DNA of 64,000 bases from NCBI GenBank assembly GCA_016584305.1, contig JACEEZ010011106.1:21916-85915 (forward strand). The letters run 5' to 3'. Made by a program: the position numbers and the translations under genes. The stretch comes from Chionoecetes opilio. Lineage: Eukaryota; Arthropoda; Malacostraca; Decapoda; Majidae. Under the pieces are notes generated by a model. The model made no database searches and was not told where the DNA came from. It saw nothing but the letters and a program-made list of their open reading frames with translations. Shown here in pieces: positions 21,991-36,800 of the stretch (position 1 is the stretch's first letter; every line of letters starts with the position of its first letter).

Positions 21991-24900
21991 AAAATCATTT
22001 TTTTTTTAAAGTTAAAACAATTTTAAAAGGTTTTTTAAATTAGTGTTAATGATATAAAAAGGTTTTTTTTTTTAAATTGATAAAAAAAATTTTTTTAAAT
22101 TTTGGGTTTTCAGTGTAATACTTTTCCTAAAAATTGAAGTTAAAATTTTTTTGAAAAAAATTTTGAAAAAATTTTAAGTCTTAAAACGGGTAAAAATTTA
22201 AAGATTTTAAATTTTTTATTGTAAAAACCCCATAAGAAAGGGGTTTCATATTTTTTTAAAAATTAGCGTTTTTAAATAAAGAATCCTTTTATATTGCTAT
22301 AAACAAAAATTAGGTTTTAAAGAAAAATTTTTTTTATTTTGTTATATAGCTTTTTTAAAATTTTAAATTTTTTTAAAAAAAATTTTTGAATTTAAAAAGT
22401 TACTTTAAATTTTAAATAAAAAAGAAAAAAAGGGGAAATTTTTTTGGGTTTTAAACGGTTATATAAGCGTTTTCAAAAATTTTTAAAAAAACTTGGTTAT
22501 TTTAATATAAGATTTTTTACAATTATATTTAAAAAAAAAATTATGTTTTAATATTTTTTCTAGTTTTAAAATTAGCGTTTTTAAAAATAAAATTTTTTTT
22601 TTTAAAAATTTTTTAAATTAAGTGCCAAAATTAAAGCTATTAAAAGAAAAAAGGGTTTTTTTTTTTTAAAAAAAAAATTTTTTTTTGGGGGGTTTTTTTT
22701 TTGGAAACTACTTATTTAAATAAAAAAGGTTTTTATTATAAGAAAAAACCCCCTAAAATTTTTTTTTTAATGATATTTTTTTTTAAAAGTTTTTCCTAAA
22801 ATTTAAAAGAAAAAATTTTTTTAAATAATGGTAAAATGTTCAAAAATTTTAAAAAGGGGAAAAGATTTTTTGGGTTTTATACCCTTAATTAAAATTTTTT
22901 TAAAAAGGAAAATTTTAGGTTAGTATAACAAGGTTTTCTTTTTATTTTTAAAACCCCCAAAAAGTATGTTTTTTTTTAATTTTTTATTTTATAAAAAAAA
23001 TGTTTTTAAAATTTTAAGTATTTAAAAATCCTTTTTAAATAAACCCCTTTAAAGAGTTAATTACATTAAGCTATTAAAAAAAAGGGAAGGTTATTTTTTT
23101 AAAGGTTTTAAAGGGTTTTTTACTTTTTTAGGTTTTTATAAAAAAAATTTTACTTTTTATTGCTAAAAACCCCAAAAATGTAGTTTTTTTAAATTTAGCT
23201 TATCGTGATAATAAGCTTTTTTTCCTCAAATTGAATTATAAATTTTTTTTTTAGAAAATTTTGCCCAAAAATAATTAATAACATTGGGGGTTTAAATTAA
23301 AGGTAAAATTTTTTTTTTTTATTAAGGGTTTTCAATTTTATGTTTTTCAAAATTATTTTTATTGTAAATAAAGTTTTTTTAAATATTATATTGTATAAAA
23401 AAATTTTTTTCCAAAATTAGTTTTACTTTAATTTTTCCCTAAAAGAGTTAAAAACCCTTTTTAGAAAATTTTGAAAATAAAGGGTATTTAATTTATTAAA
23501 AGTTTTTAAAGGGTTTTAAGTTTTTAGGGTATAAGGATTATTAAGGGTTTTTTTATTTTCAAAAAATTAGGGTATTTTTAATAAATAAATTTGTTTTATT
23601 TTTTTTCTAAAAAACCCATAAAATTTTTTTAAATTTTTTATATTCGTAAATTATTTTCCTAAAAAGGGGAAGAAAAAAATTTTTTTTAAAATTTTTGCAA
23701 AAAATTTTGAGTTTTTTTTTCTTAAAAAGGGGAAAAAAGGGTTTTAAAATTTTTTTAAATATATTTAACTTTTAATTTTTTTAAATTAGCGTTTTTTTAA
23801 AAATAAAGTGTTTTTTTAAATTTGTAAAAAAACCCAAAAAGGGGGGTTTTTTTTCTTAATTAGCTATTATGGGATAAAGTTTTTTTTAAAAGGGAAAAAA
23901 ATTTTTTTAAAATTTTATTTAAGTGAAAAATTTAATTTTAACTATTAAATGCAAAAATTTTTTTGGGTTAAGTTTTTTGAAGGGTTTTTTTTATAGTTTT
24001 TAAAAAATTTTGGTTATATTTAATTTTTTATTATTATATTGTTTTAAAACCCCATAAAAATGGGGGTTTTAAGTTTTTGGATTTACGGTATTTTAAAAGC
24101 TTTTTTAAAATTAAGTTAAAAATTCTTTTTAAAATTTTTTACTATAAAACCCTTTAATTTAAAAGGTTAAAAAAAGAAAGAAAAGGGGTTTATTATGTAA
24201 AGGTTTTATTTTTCTTTTTTTAAAAAGTTTTTATTTAAAGTATTTTTATTACATAGCTATAAAAAAAAGTATTTTTTTTTAAATGTAAAAATTTTATGGG
24301 TTTTAAATTTTCCAAAATTGAAGTAAAACCCCCCTTTTTAAAATAATTGAAAACCATAAAAAAATTTTCATAATTTAAAAATTAAAAAAGGGTAAAAGGT
24401 TTTTATTGATAAAAACCTTTTTTGAATTTTTTCAATTTTTTAAAATTTAACTTTTAAAATTAAAAGTAGGTTTTATTTTTTTTTTTTTTTAACCCTTTTT
24501 TATTTTTTTAATGATTTAAAAAATTTAGGTTTTATATAAGTTCCAAAAAATTTAATTTTTAATTCTTTTGAAAATTTTGCCTAAAAGTGAATTTAAATTT
24601 TTAAAATAAAAAAAATTATTTTTTTAAATAATTGCAGGTTTTTAATTTTTTTTAAAAAAAGGTAGGGTTTTTTTTAAAATAGTTTTTTTTTAAAAATTTG
24701 TAAAAAAAAAGTAGTTTTTATTTTTTTAGCTTTACAATTTTTTTCCCTAAAATTAAGTATAAAATCCTTTTTTAAAAATTGGAAAAAAAATTTTCTTTTT
24801 AATAATAAATAGAAATAAAGGATTTTTTTTGGAAAAGGTATATTGAATTTTTTAATTCTTTTAAAAGCTTTTTTTAAATCAAATTATTTTTATTTTTTTT

Positions 24901-27350
24901 AAACCCCAAAAAAAATTTTTAAAAATGTTTTATATTATAGGAAATTTTTTTTAAAATTGTTTTTAAAAAAATTTTTAGAAATTTTTAAATAATGCTAAAT
25001 TCCCATTAAGTATTAAATAGAAGAGAAGAGGTTATTTTGTGATAAACGGATATTGAAGCGTTTTTCATAGTTTCTTGTAAACTGTAGTTTGTATATAACA
25101 AGTAGTTTTACTATATATTGCTAAAAAAACCCTAAAATTGTTTTTTTAAAGATATAGTTTTTTTTTCGGTGATATATAGCTTTTTCCCAAAAATTAAATA
25201 AATTTTTTTTTGAAAAATTAAAAAAAACACATTAAAAAAATTTTAAAAAAGATAAAGGTTATTTATTGTAAAAACGGTTTTAAATTTTTTTAAATTTCTT
25301 TTTAAAAAAGTGGGTTATTTTAAATCAAATTTTTAATTATTTCAAATAAAAAAAAAAAAAAATTGGGTTTTTAATGTTTTCAAATTTTTAGTATAAATTT
25401 TTTTAAAAAAATTTTAATATAAAACCTCTTTTAGAAAATGACCTTAAGGTTAAATTAAAAAAAATTTAAAAAAAAAAGGGGGGGTTTTTTTTTTTTTTAA
25501 AATTAGGGTATATTAAGAGTTTTAATGTTTTTTTTTTTTTTTTTAAAACCCAAATTTTATTTTTAATGATAAACCAAAAAAGCCTTTTAAATGAATTACT
25601 GTTTCATGATTAAAAACTTTTTTAAAAAAATTTAAATAAAAAACCTCTTTTTAAATTTTTTGACCTAAAGTATTATTTAATTAAGTATAAATGAAGGTAA
25701 ATTTTTTTAAATTTTGGGGGAAAAAAGGTATTTTAAGGGTTTTTTCATTTTTTTAAAACATTATGTTTAATAATGTATTTTTTTTAATTATAAAAAAAAC
25801 CCCAAAAAATTTTTTATAAAATTTTACTTTTTAGGGGTTAATTTTTTCTAAAATGAAGTTAAAATTTTTTTAAAATTTGAATATAAGTATTTCATTTTAA
25901 GTTTTTAAAAAAGAGGTGGGGGGTTTTTAAAGTTTTTACTATATTAAAAAATTTTAAGTTTTTTCAAATTTAGCGTTTTTTTATATTGGGTTTTTTAAAT
26001 TTTGTAAAAAACCTTTTAAATATTTTTCATTTTTAGAGTTACATTATAAAGTTTTTTAAAATTAAGAAAAATTTTTTTTTTTGAAAATTTGCAATTTTAA
26101 TAGTCTTAATTAAACTTTTAAAAAAGGTTTTTAAATTTTTTATGTATAAACTAAAATGAAAATTTTTTAATTTTAAAAACGTGGTTATTGTTTTAAAAAA
26201 GTTTTATTTTCTTTTAAATAAAAAAAAATGTAAATTTTTAATTTTAAAATTAGAATCGGTATATATTTTTTTAAAAAATTTTGAAGCTTCTTTTTTTCTT
26301 TTTTGACTTAAAAGTAGTTACATTGTAATTTTAAAAATAAAGAAAAATTTTATTTTTTTTTTTTTTTTGGGGGTTTTAACTTTTCAAAATTTTTTTTAAA
26401 ACTTCTTTTTGATATTCAATTTTATTATTAATTTATAAAAAAAAATTTTGGTTTTTTTAAAGATATTATATTTACGGTATAAAGCTTTTTTTAAAAATTG
26501 AAGATAACCCCCTTTTTTTAAAAAATTTGATTAAAGGGTTTAATTTTTTAAGTAATTAGGGGGAAAAGGGGAAAAATTTTTGTGAAAAAAGGAATTTTAC
26601 TTTTTTTTTTTTAAAAATTGACTTAAAAATTAAATATTTTACTTTTTAATTTGATAAAAAAAATGTTTGTTTTCAAGTTTTTTCTAGTTTTTTAAAACTT
26701 TTTTCCCAAAATTGAAATATAAAATTTTTTTTAAAAATTTCCCCCTATAATAGTTTCATTTTTAAAGTAAAAAATAGAAATAAGGGTTTTTTTTAATTAA
26801 CATAAAAACTTTTTTTAATATTTTTTTAAAACTACGTTTTTGTAAAATTTAAAAAGAGTTATTTTTTTATAAACCCCAAAAAATTATTTTTTTAAAATGA
26901 AATTAGTTTTACGGTTTAAAAATTTTTTTAAAAAAAAAAAATTTTTTTTAGAAAAAATTTACTAAAGTTTTCCCTTAAATTAAAAAATTTTTTTTAAAAA
27001 AAAAGGGATTTTTTTTGGGTTAAAGGATTAAAACTTTTTTTTTATTTCCTAAAGATTTATTGGATAAACGTATTTACTTTTATATTTTTTAAAAACCCAA
27101 AAAATTTTTGTTTTAAATGTTTTATTATTTTTGAAAATTTAACTGTTTTTTTCAAATTAAGTATTTAAAATTTTTTTAAAATTTTTAAAAATAAATTTTA
27201 AAAATTTTAAATAATGAAATAAATATTTTTTTTAAAAAAAAAAAGGAATTTAATTTTTTTAAATTTTTTAAAAAAAGCGTTTTTTTTTTCTTTTTTTAAG
27301 TATTTATTAAAAAGCAAAAAAAACCCCAAAAATGTTATTTTAAGATTTAT
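21991..27350. repeat. Satellite remnant, extremely distorted
   Basis: Mostly runs of A and T with short G or C runs; monomer landmarks survive only as fragments (GCTATAAAC, TTTAGAA, CCCATAAAA, AAGCTATTAAA). A clear monomer surfaces at about 24990-25130. The order of fragments fits the same tandem array in the same orientation. I see no gene, no other element and no separate repeat. It is most likely very poor consensus of the satellite, though truly diverged satellite cannot be excluded. Confidence 0.6.
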
Positions 27351-30300
27351 ATTTCTTTGGAATTACGTTTTTCCAAATTGAAGAAAAAATCCTCTTTTTA
27401 GAAAAATTTGCACCTTAAGTAGCTTAATTACTTTTAAGCTTTTAAATAAAAGAGTAGGGGTTATTTTTGTGAAAAAACGTTTTTGGGTTTTTCAGTTTTT
27501 TTAAGGGGTTTTGTATATAACAAGTAGTTTTACTTATTTTTTGCTATCCCCCCTTTAAAAAGTGTTTTCAATGATTTTAGTTTTTTTTGGGGATATATAG
27601 TTTTTTCCTCAAATTGAAATAAAATTTTTTTAAAATTTTAAAATTTAAATTAATATTAATTAAAAAAAGGGAAAAAAAGGGTATTTATTTGATTTAAAGG
27701 GGTATTTTGCAAGGGTTTTTGGGTTTTTTTAAATTGGGTTTTTATATATAAAGGTTTTACTTATTTTTACCCTAAAAATTTTAAAAGTATTTTCTGTTTT
27801 TAGCTGTTTTCAGGAAAAAACTTTTTTAAAAAATTGTTTTAAAAACTTTTTTAAAAAATTTTTATTTAAGAGTTAAATTTTTATTAAGCTTTAAATAAAA
27901 GGGTTTTTAAAATTTTTGTTTAAAAACGGATTTTGGGCAATTTTTTAAATATTTCTTTAAACTTATTATTGTTTTCAAGATTTACTTTTAAAATTTTTTA
28001 AAAACCCATAAAATGTGTGTTTTCAAGTTTTTTAGCTATTATCGGTGATAATAGCTTTTTTCCCCAAAATTGAATATAAATCCTCTTTTTAGAAAAATTT
28101 GCACAAATAAGTGCTTACATACTTTAAAAGCTTTAAATAGAAAGTAAAGGTTATTTATTTGATAAAGGGTATTTTGCATGCTTTTTTTATGTTTTCTTTA
28201 ACTGTAGCTTTAGGGAATTCAAGTATTTTTTACTTATCTATGCATAAACCCAAAAAAATTGTATGTTTTCAATGATATTATATTTATGGGTTTTTTAAAA
28301 CTTTTTTCCCCTACAAATTGAAGTATCCTCCCTTTTTTAGAATAATTTGCCCCTATAAGCAGCTTACATTACTTTTAAGTTAAAAAAATAGAAGAGTAAG
28401 GGTTATTATTGTGTTTAAAAAAGGTATTTTGCAAGCTTTTTTTATTTTTTTCTTGTAAACTGTAGCGTTATTGTTTATACAAATTTTTTTCTCATATTGC
28501 TATAAACCCTTTAAAATGTGTGTTTTCAAGATATTAGCTATTTATCGGTGATAAAAGCTGTTTTCCTACAAATTAAAAGTATAAAATCCCTTTTTAGAAT
28601 AATTTGCACCTATAAGAGTTACATTCTTAAATATTAAATAGAAGAGTAAGGGGTTATTTTTTTGTGATATAACGGAAAATTTGCAAGCTTTTTTCATGGG
28701 GTTTCTTGTAAACTGTAGCGTTATTTTATTATACAAGAGTTTTATTACATTTTTGCTAAAAACCCAAAAAAAAATGTAGTGTTTTCAAGGGATATTAGCT
28801 TTTATCGGGAATATGTGTTTTCCTACAAATTGAAGTATAAAATCCTCTTTTTAGAATAATTTGCACCTAAAGTAGCTTACTTTTACTTTAAGCTAAAAAT
28901 AAAAGAGTAAGGGGTTTATTTATTGTGATATAACGGAAATTTTTGAAAGGTTTTTTTCATAGTTTTTTTAAACGTAGCGTTTTGTATTTAAAGTAGTTTT
29001 AATTATATTGTAAAAAACCCAAAAAATGTATTTTTCAATGTTTTTACCTAGTTATCAGTGTTTTAATATTTTTTTCCTACAAATTGATGTATAAAACCCT
29101 CTTTTGAGAATAATTGCACCATAAGAGCTTACATTACTTTTAAGCTATTAAATAGAAGAGTAAGAGGTTTTTTTTGTGATTAACGGTATTTGCAAGCTTT
29201 TTTTCATTTTTCTTGAAACTGTAGCGTTATTGTTATATACAAGTAGTTTTATTATCATATTGCTAAAAAAACCATAAAATGTGGGTGTTTTAAATGAATT
29301 AGCTATTTATCGGTGATATTAGCTGTTTTCCTACAAAATTGAAGTACAAATCTTTTTTTTGAAAAATTTGCACCTATAAGTACTTACTTACATTAAGCTT
29401 TAAAAGAAGGTAAGGGGTTTTTTATTGTGATAAAAAACGGTATTTTGCAAGGTTTTTTCATAGTTTCTTGTAAACTGTAGGTTTTGATATAACAATTATT
29501 TTTACTTATTATATTGCTAAAAAACCCAAAAAAATGTAGTGTTTTCAATGATTTAGCTATTTTTTTTGGTATATAATTTTTTTTTCCTACAAATTAAAAG
29601 TATAAAAATCCTCTTTTTAGAAAAATTTTGCACCTATAAGTACTTACATACAAAAAAGCTTTTAAATAGAAAAGTAAGAGGTTATATATTGTATAAACGG
29701 TATATTGCAAGAATTTTATATAGTTTTTTTCTAAACTGGCGTTATTGATAATACAAGTATTTTTATTATTATTTGCTAAAACCCCAAAAATGCACTGTTT
29801 AAATGAGATTAGCTATTTCAGTGAATATAGCTTTTTTTCCTACAAATTGAAGATAAAAATCCTCTTTTTAGAAATAATTTGCACCTAAAAGTACTTACTT
29901 TACAAAAAGCATCAAATAGAAGAGTAAGAAGTTATATATTGTGATATAAGGGTATATTGAAAAGGTTTTTCATATTTTCTTCTAAAACTGTACTTTATTG
30001 TTAATACAAGTATTTTACTTATCATATTGTATAAACCAAAAAAATTAGTGTTTTAAGATATTAGCTATTTATCGGTGATATATAGCTGTTTACCTAAAAA
30101 TTAAAGTATAAAATCCTTTTTTTGAAAATTTGCACCTAAAGAGTTACTTACATTAACATTAAATAGAAGAGTAAGAGGTTATTTATTGTGATATAAGGGA
30201 AATTTTGCAAGGTTTTTTTCATATTTTTTCAAAAAATGTACGTTTATTGTAATATAAAAAGTGGGTTTATTATATATTGCTAAAAAGCCTTTAAAGTAGT

Positions 30301-31610
30301 TTTTTCGGATTTTAGCTATTTCAGTGATAATAGCTTTTTTTCCCTACAAATTGAAGCAAAAAAAATTTTTTTTTAAAATAATTTTGCAAAATTAAGTACG
30401 TACTTTTAATTTAAGCTATTAAAAGAAGAAAAAGAGGTTATTTTTTGGATATAACGGTTATTGCAAGAGTTTTTCATAGTTTCTTAAAAACTGTAGGTTA
30501 TTGTATTAACAAGAGTTTTTACTTATAAATTTGCAAAAACCCCATAAAATGTAGTGTTTTCAATTTTTTAGTTTTTTTTATCAGTGATATAAGCTGTTTT
30601 CCCAAATTGAAGCATAAAATCTTTTTTTCAAAATAATTTGAAACATTAAGTAGTTTACTTTACTTTAAGCTATTAAATAGAAGAGTAAATTTTATTTTTT
30701 TTTGAATAACGGTATTTTGCAACTTTTTTCATAGTTTTTTATAAACGTAATTATTGATTATACAAGAGTTTACTTATTATTTGCTAAAAACCTATAATTG
30801 TAGTTTTTTCAAGAATTAGCTATTTATCGGGGATATTTAGCTTTTTTCCTAAAATTAAAAGTATACAATCCTTTTTTAGAAAAATTTTGCCCCTATAAGT
30901 ACTTACATTACTTTAAAACAATAAATAGGAGAGAAAGAGGAAATTTAATTGTGATAAAACGGTATTTTCCAAGCTTTTTTTCATAGTTTTTTGTAAATTA
31001 CGTTTTGTATATATAAATATTTTTTACTTTTTATTTGCTAAAAAAACCATAAAAATGTTGTGTTTTCAATTTTTTTAGCTAGTTATTAGGATAAAAGCTG
31101 TTTTCCCAAATTAAGTTAAAATCTTTTTTTAGAAAATTTTGCACATAAGATTTTACATTACTTTAAAGTTTAAAAATAGAAGAGTAAAGGCTTTTTATTG
31201 TGATATTACGGATTTTGCAAGCGTTTTTTCATAGCTTTTTTTAAACTGTAGCGTTATTTATATATACATATTTTTACACATATTGTTTAAAAAACCCTTA
31301 AAATGTAGTTTTTTTCAATATATTAGCTATTTTCGGTGATAATAGCTTTTTTCCTACAAATTGAAGTATAAAATCCTTTTTAGAATAATTTCCCACCTAT
31401 AAAGTAGCGTTTAAATTAAGTATTAAATAGAAGGGTAAGGGTTTATTATTGGATATACGGTTAAGAAAGCGGTTTTAAAGTTTCTTAAAAAACTGTATTT
31501 TAATGTATTATACAGTAGTTTTTACTTATTATATTGCTAAAACCCTAAAAGTATTTTTTAAAAGATTTTAGTATTTATCGTGTATATAGCTGTTTTCCAC
31601 AAATGAAGTA
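27351..31610. repeat. 262-bp satellite, homopolymer-distorted
   Basis: Recognisable monomers reappear at about 27350 and improve rightward. About 30200-31050 follows the order of variants seen at 12800-13700 (AAAGCC, GAAGC, TAGCGTAC-like, GAGGAAATTT, AAAACGGTAT, TTCC), then continues as uninterrupted satellite with the GCTAGTTATTAGG flank. It is therefore a distorted empty-site relative of the insertion locus. No gene. Confidence 0.85.
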
Positions 31611-33849
31611 AAAAAATCCTTTTTTTTAGAATAATTTGCACATATAAGTAGCTTACATTACATTAAGCTATTAAATAGAAGAGTAAGAGGTTATTTATTG
31701 TGATATAACGGTATATTGCAAGCGTTTTTCATAGTTTCTTGTAAACTGTAGCGTTATTGTATATATACAAGTAGTTTTACTTATTATATTGCTATAAACC
31801 CATAAAATGTAGTGTTTTCAATGATTTTAGCTAGTTATTAGTGATATATAGCTGTTTTCCTACAAATTGAAGTATAAAATCCTCTTTTTAGAATAATTTG
31901 CACCTATAAGTAGCTTACATTACATTAAGCTATTAAATAGAAGAGTAGAGGTTATTATTGTGATATAACGGTATATTGCAAGAGTTTTATATAGTTTCTT
32001 CTAAACTGTAGCGTTATTGTATATATACAAGTAGTTTTACTTATTATATTGCTATAAACCCATAAAATGCACTGTTTTCAATGAGATTAGCTAGTTATCA
32101 GTGATATATAGCTGTTTTCCTACAAATTGAAGTATAAAATCCTCTTTTTAGAATAATTTGCACCTATAAGTAGCTTACATTACATTAAGCTATAAATAGA
32201 AGAGTAGGAGGTTATATATTGTGATATAACGGTATATTGCAAGGTTTTTCATAGTTTCTTCTAAACTGTAGCGTTATTGTATATATACAAGTAGTTTTAC
32301 TTATTATATTGCTATAAACCCATAAAATGTATGTTTTCAATGAGTATTAGCTATTTATCAGTGATATATAGCTGTTTTCCTACAAATTGATGTATAAAAT
32401 CCTCTTTTTAGAATAATTTGCACCTATAAGTAGCTTACATTACATTAAGCTATTAAATAGAAGAGTAATAGGTTATTTATTGTGATATAACGGTATATTG
32501 CAAGCGTTTTTCATAGTTTCATTTAAACTGTAGCGTTATTGTATATATACAAGTAGTTTACTTATCATATTGCTATAAACCCAAAAATGTAGTGTTTTAC
32601 AATGATATTAGCTATTTATCGGTGATATATAGCTGTTTTCCTACAAATTGAAGTATAAAATCCTCTTTTTAGAATAATTTGCACCTATAAGTAGCTTACA
32701 TTACATTAAGCTATTAAATAGAAGAGTAATAGGTTATTTATTGTGATATAACGGTATATTGCAAGCGTTTTTCATAGTTTCTTGTAAACTGTAGCGTTAT
32801 TGTATATATACAAGTAGTTATACTTATCATATTGCTATAAACCCATAAAATGTAGTGTTTTAAATGATATTAGCTATTTATCGGTGATATATAGATGTTT
32901 TCCTACAAATTGAAGTATAAAATCCTCTTTTTAGAATAATTTGCACCTATAAGTAGCTTACATTACATTAAGCTATTAAATAGAAGAGTAATAGGTTATT
33001 TATTGTGATATAACGGTATATTGCAAGCGTTTTTCATAGTTTCTTCTAAACTGTAGCGTTATTGTATATATACAAGTAGTTTTACTTATTATATTGCTAT
33101 AAACCCATAAAATGTAGTGTTTTCAATGTTATTAGCTATTTATCAGTGATATATAGCTGTTTTCCTACAAATTGAAGCATAAAATCTTTTTTTTAGAATA
33201 ATTTGCACATATAAGTAGCTTACATTACATTAAGCTATTAAATAGAAGAGTAAGAGGTTATTTATTGTGATATAACGGTATATTGCAAGCGTTTTTCATA
33301 GTTTCTTATAAACTGTAACGTTATTGTATATATACAAGTAGTTTTACTTATATATTGCTATAAACCCATAAAATGTAGTGTTTTAAATGATATTAGCTAT
33401 TTATCGGTGATATATAGCTGTTTTCCTACAAATTGAAGCATAAAATCTTTTTTTTAGAATAATTTGCACATATAAGTAGCTTACATTACATTAAGCTATT
33501 AAATAGAAGAGTAAGAGGTTATTTATTGTGATATAACGGTATATTGCAAGCGTTTTTCATAGTTTCTTTTAAACTGTAACGTTATTGTATATATACAAGT
33601 AGTTTTACTTATTATATTGCTATAAACCTATAAATTGTAGTGTTTTCAATGATATTAGCTATTTATCGGTGATATATAGCTGTTTTCCTACAAATTGAAG
33701 TATAAAATCCTTTTTTTAGAATAATTTGCACCTATAAGTAGCTTACATTACATTAAGCTAATAAATAGGAGAGTAAGAGGAAATTTATTGTGATAAAACG
33801 GTATATTCCAAGCGTTTTTCATAGTTTCTTGTAAACTGTAGCGTTATTG

Positions 33850-33857
33850 TATATATA
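33850..33857. other. Uninterrupted copy of the retroelement target site
   Basis: TATATATA between G and CAAG in a monomer that carries the same rare left variants as the insertion sites (GAGGAAATTT, AAAACGGTATATTCC, TAAACTGTAACG one monomer earlier) and the same right variant (GCTAGTTATTAG). Offset to 8996 is 24854, holding back at least to GAAGCATAAAATC (8581 and 33435). It shows the pre-insertion state and supports a 4-bp TATA duplication. Confidence 0.85.
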
Positions 33858-36800
33858 CAAGTAGTTTTACTTATTATATTGCTATAAACCCATAAAATGT
33901 AGTGTTTTCAATGATTTTAGCTAGTTATTAGTGATATATAGCTGTTTTCCTACAAATTGAAGTATAAAATCCTCTTTTTAGAATAATTTGCACCTATAAG
34001 TAGCCTATATTACATTAAGCTATTAAATAGAAGGGTAAGAGGTTATTTATTGTGATATAACGGTATAATGCAAGCGGTTTTCATAGTTTCTTCTAAACTG
34101 TAGTGTTAATGTATATATACGAGTAGTTTTACTTATTATATTGCTATAAACCCATAAAATGTATTGTTTATAATGATTTTAGCTAGTTATCAGTGATATA
34201 TAGCTGTTTTCCTACAAATTGAAGTATAAAATCCTCTTTTTAGAATAATTTGCACCTATAAGTAGCTTACATTACATTAAGCTATTAAATAGAAGAGTAA
34301 GAGGTTATTTATTGTGATATAACGATATATTGCAAGCGTTTTTCATAGTTTCTTGTAAACTGTAGCGTTATTGTATATATACAAGTAGTTATACTTATCA
34401 TATTGCTATAAACCCATAAAATGTAGTGTTTTAAATGATATTAGCTATTTATCGGTGATATATAGCTGTTTTCCTACAAATTGAAGTATAAATCCTCTTT
34501 TTAGAATAATTTGCACCTATAAGTAGCTTACATTACATTAAGCTATTAAATAGGAGAGTAAGAGGTTATTTATTGTGATATAACGGTATATTACAAGCGT
34601 TTTTCATAGTTTCTTCTAAACTGTAGCGTTATTGTATATATACAAGTAGTTTTACTTATTATATTGCTATAAACCCATAAAATGTAGTGTTTTCAATGAT
34701 AGTGGCTATTTATCGGTGATATATAGCTGTTTTCCTACAAATTGAAGTATAAAATCCTCTTTTTAGAATAATTTGCACCTATAAGTAGCTTACATTACAT
34801 TAAGCTATTAAATAGCAGAGTAAGAGGTTATTTATTGTGGTATAACGGTATATTGCAAGCGTTTTTCATAGTTTCTTCTAAATTGTAGCGTTATATTGTA
34901 TACATGTAGTTTTACTTATTATATTGCTTTAAACCCATACAATGTAGTGTTTTCAATGATTTAGCTATTTATCGGTGATATATAGCTGTTTCCTACAAAT
35001 TGAAGTATAAAATCCTCTTTTAGAATAATTTGCACATAAGTACTTACATTACATTAAGCTATTAAATAGAAGAGTAAGAGGTTATTTATTGTGATAAACG
35101 GTATATTGCAAGCGTTTTTCATAGCTTCTTGTAAACTGTAGCGTTATTGTATATATACAAGTAGTTTTACTTATCATATTGCTATAAACCCATAAAATGT
35201 AGTGTTTTCAATGATATTAGCTATTTATCGGTGATATATAGCTGTTTTCCTACAAATTGAAGTATAACATCCCTTTTTTTAGAATAATTTGCACTATAAG
35301 CAGCTTACATTACATTAAGTTAATTAAATAGAAGAGTAAGAGGTTATTTATTGTGTATAAACGGTATATTGCAAGCGTTTTTCATAGTTTCTTGTAAACT
35401 GTAGCATTATTGTATATATACAAGTAGTTTTACTTATCATATTGTTATAAAGCCATAAAAGGTAATGTTTTCAATGATATTAGCTATTTATCGGTGATAT
35501 ATAGCTGTTTTCCTACAAATTGATGTATACAATCCTTTTTTTAGAATAATTTGCGCCTATAAGTAGCTTACATTACATTAAGCTATTAAATAGAAGAGTA
35601 AGAGGAAATTTATTGTGATATAACGGTATATTCCAAGCGTTTTTCATAGTTTCTTGTAAACTGTAGATTTATTGTATATATACAAGTAGTTTTACTTATC
35701 ATATTGCTATAAACCCATAAAAGGTAGTGTTTGCAATGATATTAGCTATTTATCGGTGATATATAGCTGTTTTCCTACAAATTGAAGTATAAAATCCTCT
35801 TTTTAGAATAATTTGCACCTATAAGTAGCTTACATTACATTAAGCTATTAAATAGACGAGTAAGAGGTTATTTATTGTTATTTAACGGTATATTGCAAAC
35901 GTTTTTCATAGTTTTTTGTAAACTGTAGCGTTATTGTATATATACAAGTAGTTTTACTTATTATATTGCTATAAACCCATAAAATGTAGTGTTTTCAATT
36001 ATTTTAATTAGTTATCAGTGATATATAGCTGTTTTCCTACAAATTGAAGTATAAAATCCTCTTTTTAGAATAATTTGAACCTATAAGTAGCTTACATTAT
36101 ATTAAGCTAAAAAATAGAAGAGTAAGAGGTTAATTATTGTGATATAAGGGTATATAGCAAGCGTTTTTCATAGTTTCTTGTAAACTGTAGCGTTATTGTA
36201 TATATACAAGTAGTTTTACTGATCAGATTGCTATAAACCCATAAAATGTAGTGTTTTCGATGATATTAGCTATTTATCGGTGATATATAGCTGTTTTCCT
36301 ACAAATTGAAGATTAAAATCCTCTTTTTAGAATAATTTGCACCTATAAGTAGCTTACATTACATTAAGCTATTAAATAGCAGAGTAAGAGGTTATTTATT
36401 GTGGTATAACGGTATATTGCAAGCGTTTTTCATAGTTTCTTCTAAATTGTAGCGTTATTGTATATATACATGTAGTTTTACTTATTATATTGCTATAAAC
36501 ACATAAAATGTAGTGTTTTAAATGATTTTAGCTATTTATCGGTGATATATAGCTGTTTTCCTACAAATTGAAGTATAAAATCCTCTTTTTAGAATAATTT
36601 GCACCTATAAGTAGCTTACATTACATTAAGCTATTAAATAGAAAAGTAAGAGGTTATTTATTGTGATAAACGGTATATTGCAAGCGTTTTTCATAGCTTC
36701 TTGTAAACTGTAGCGTTATTGTATATATACAAGTAGTTTTACTTATCATATTGCTATAAACCCATAAAATGTAGTGTTTTCAATGATATTAGCTATTTAT

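Noticed and set aside
21991..27350. A separate AT-rich element or a matrix-attachment region
   Set aside because: Satellite landmarks in the right order persist throughout, with a clear monomer at 24990-25130, so no distinct element is needed.
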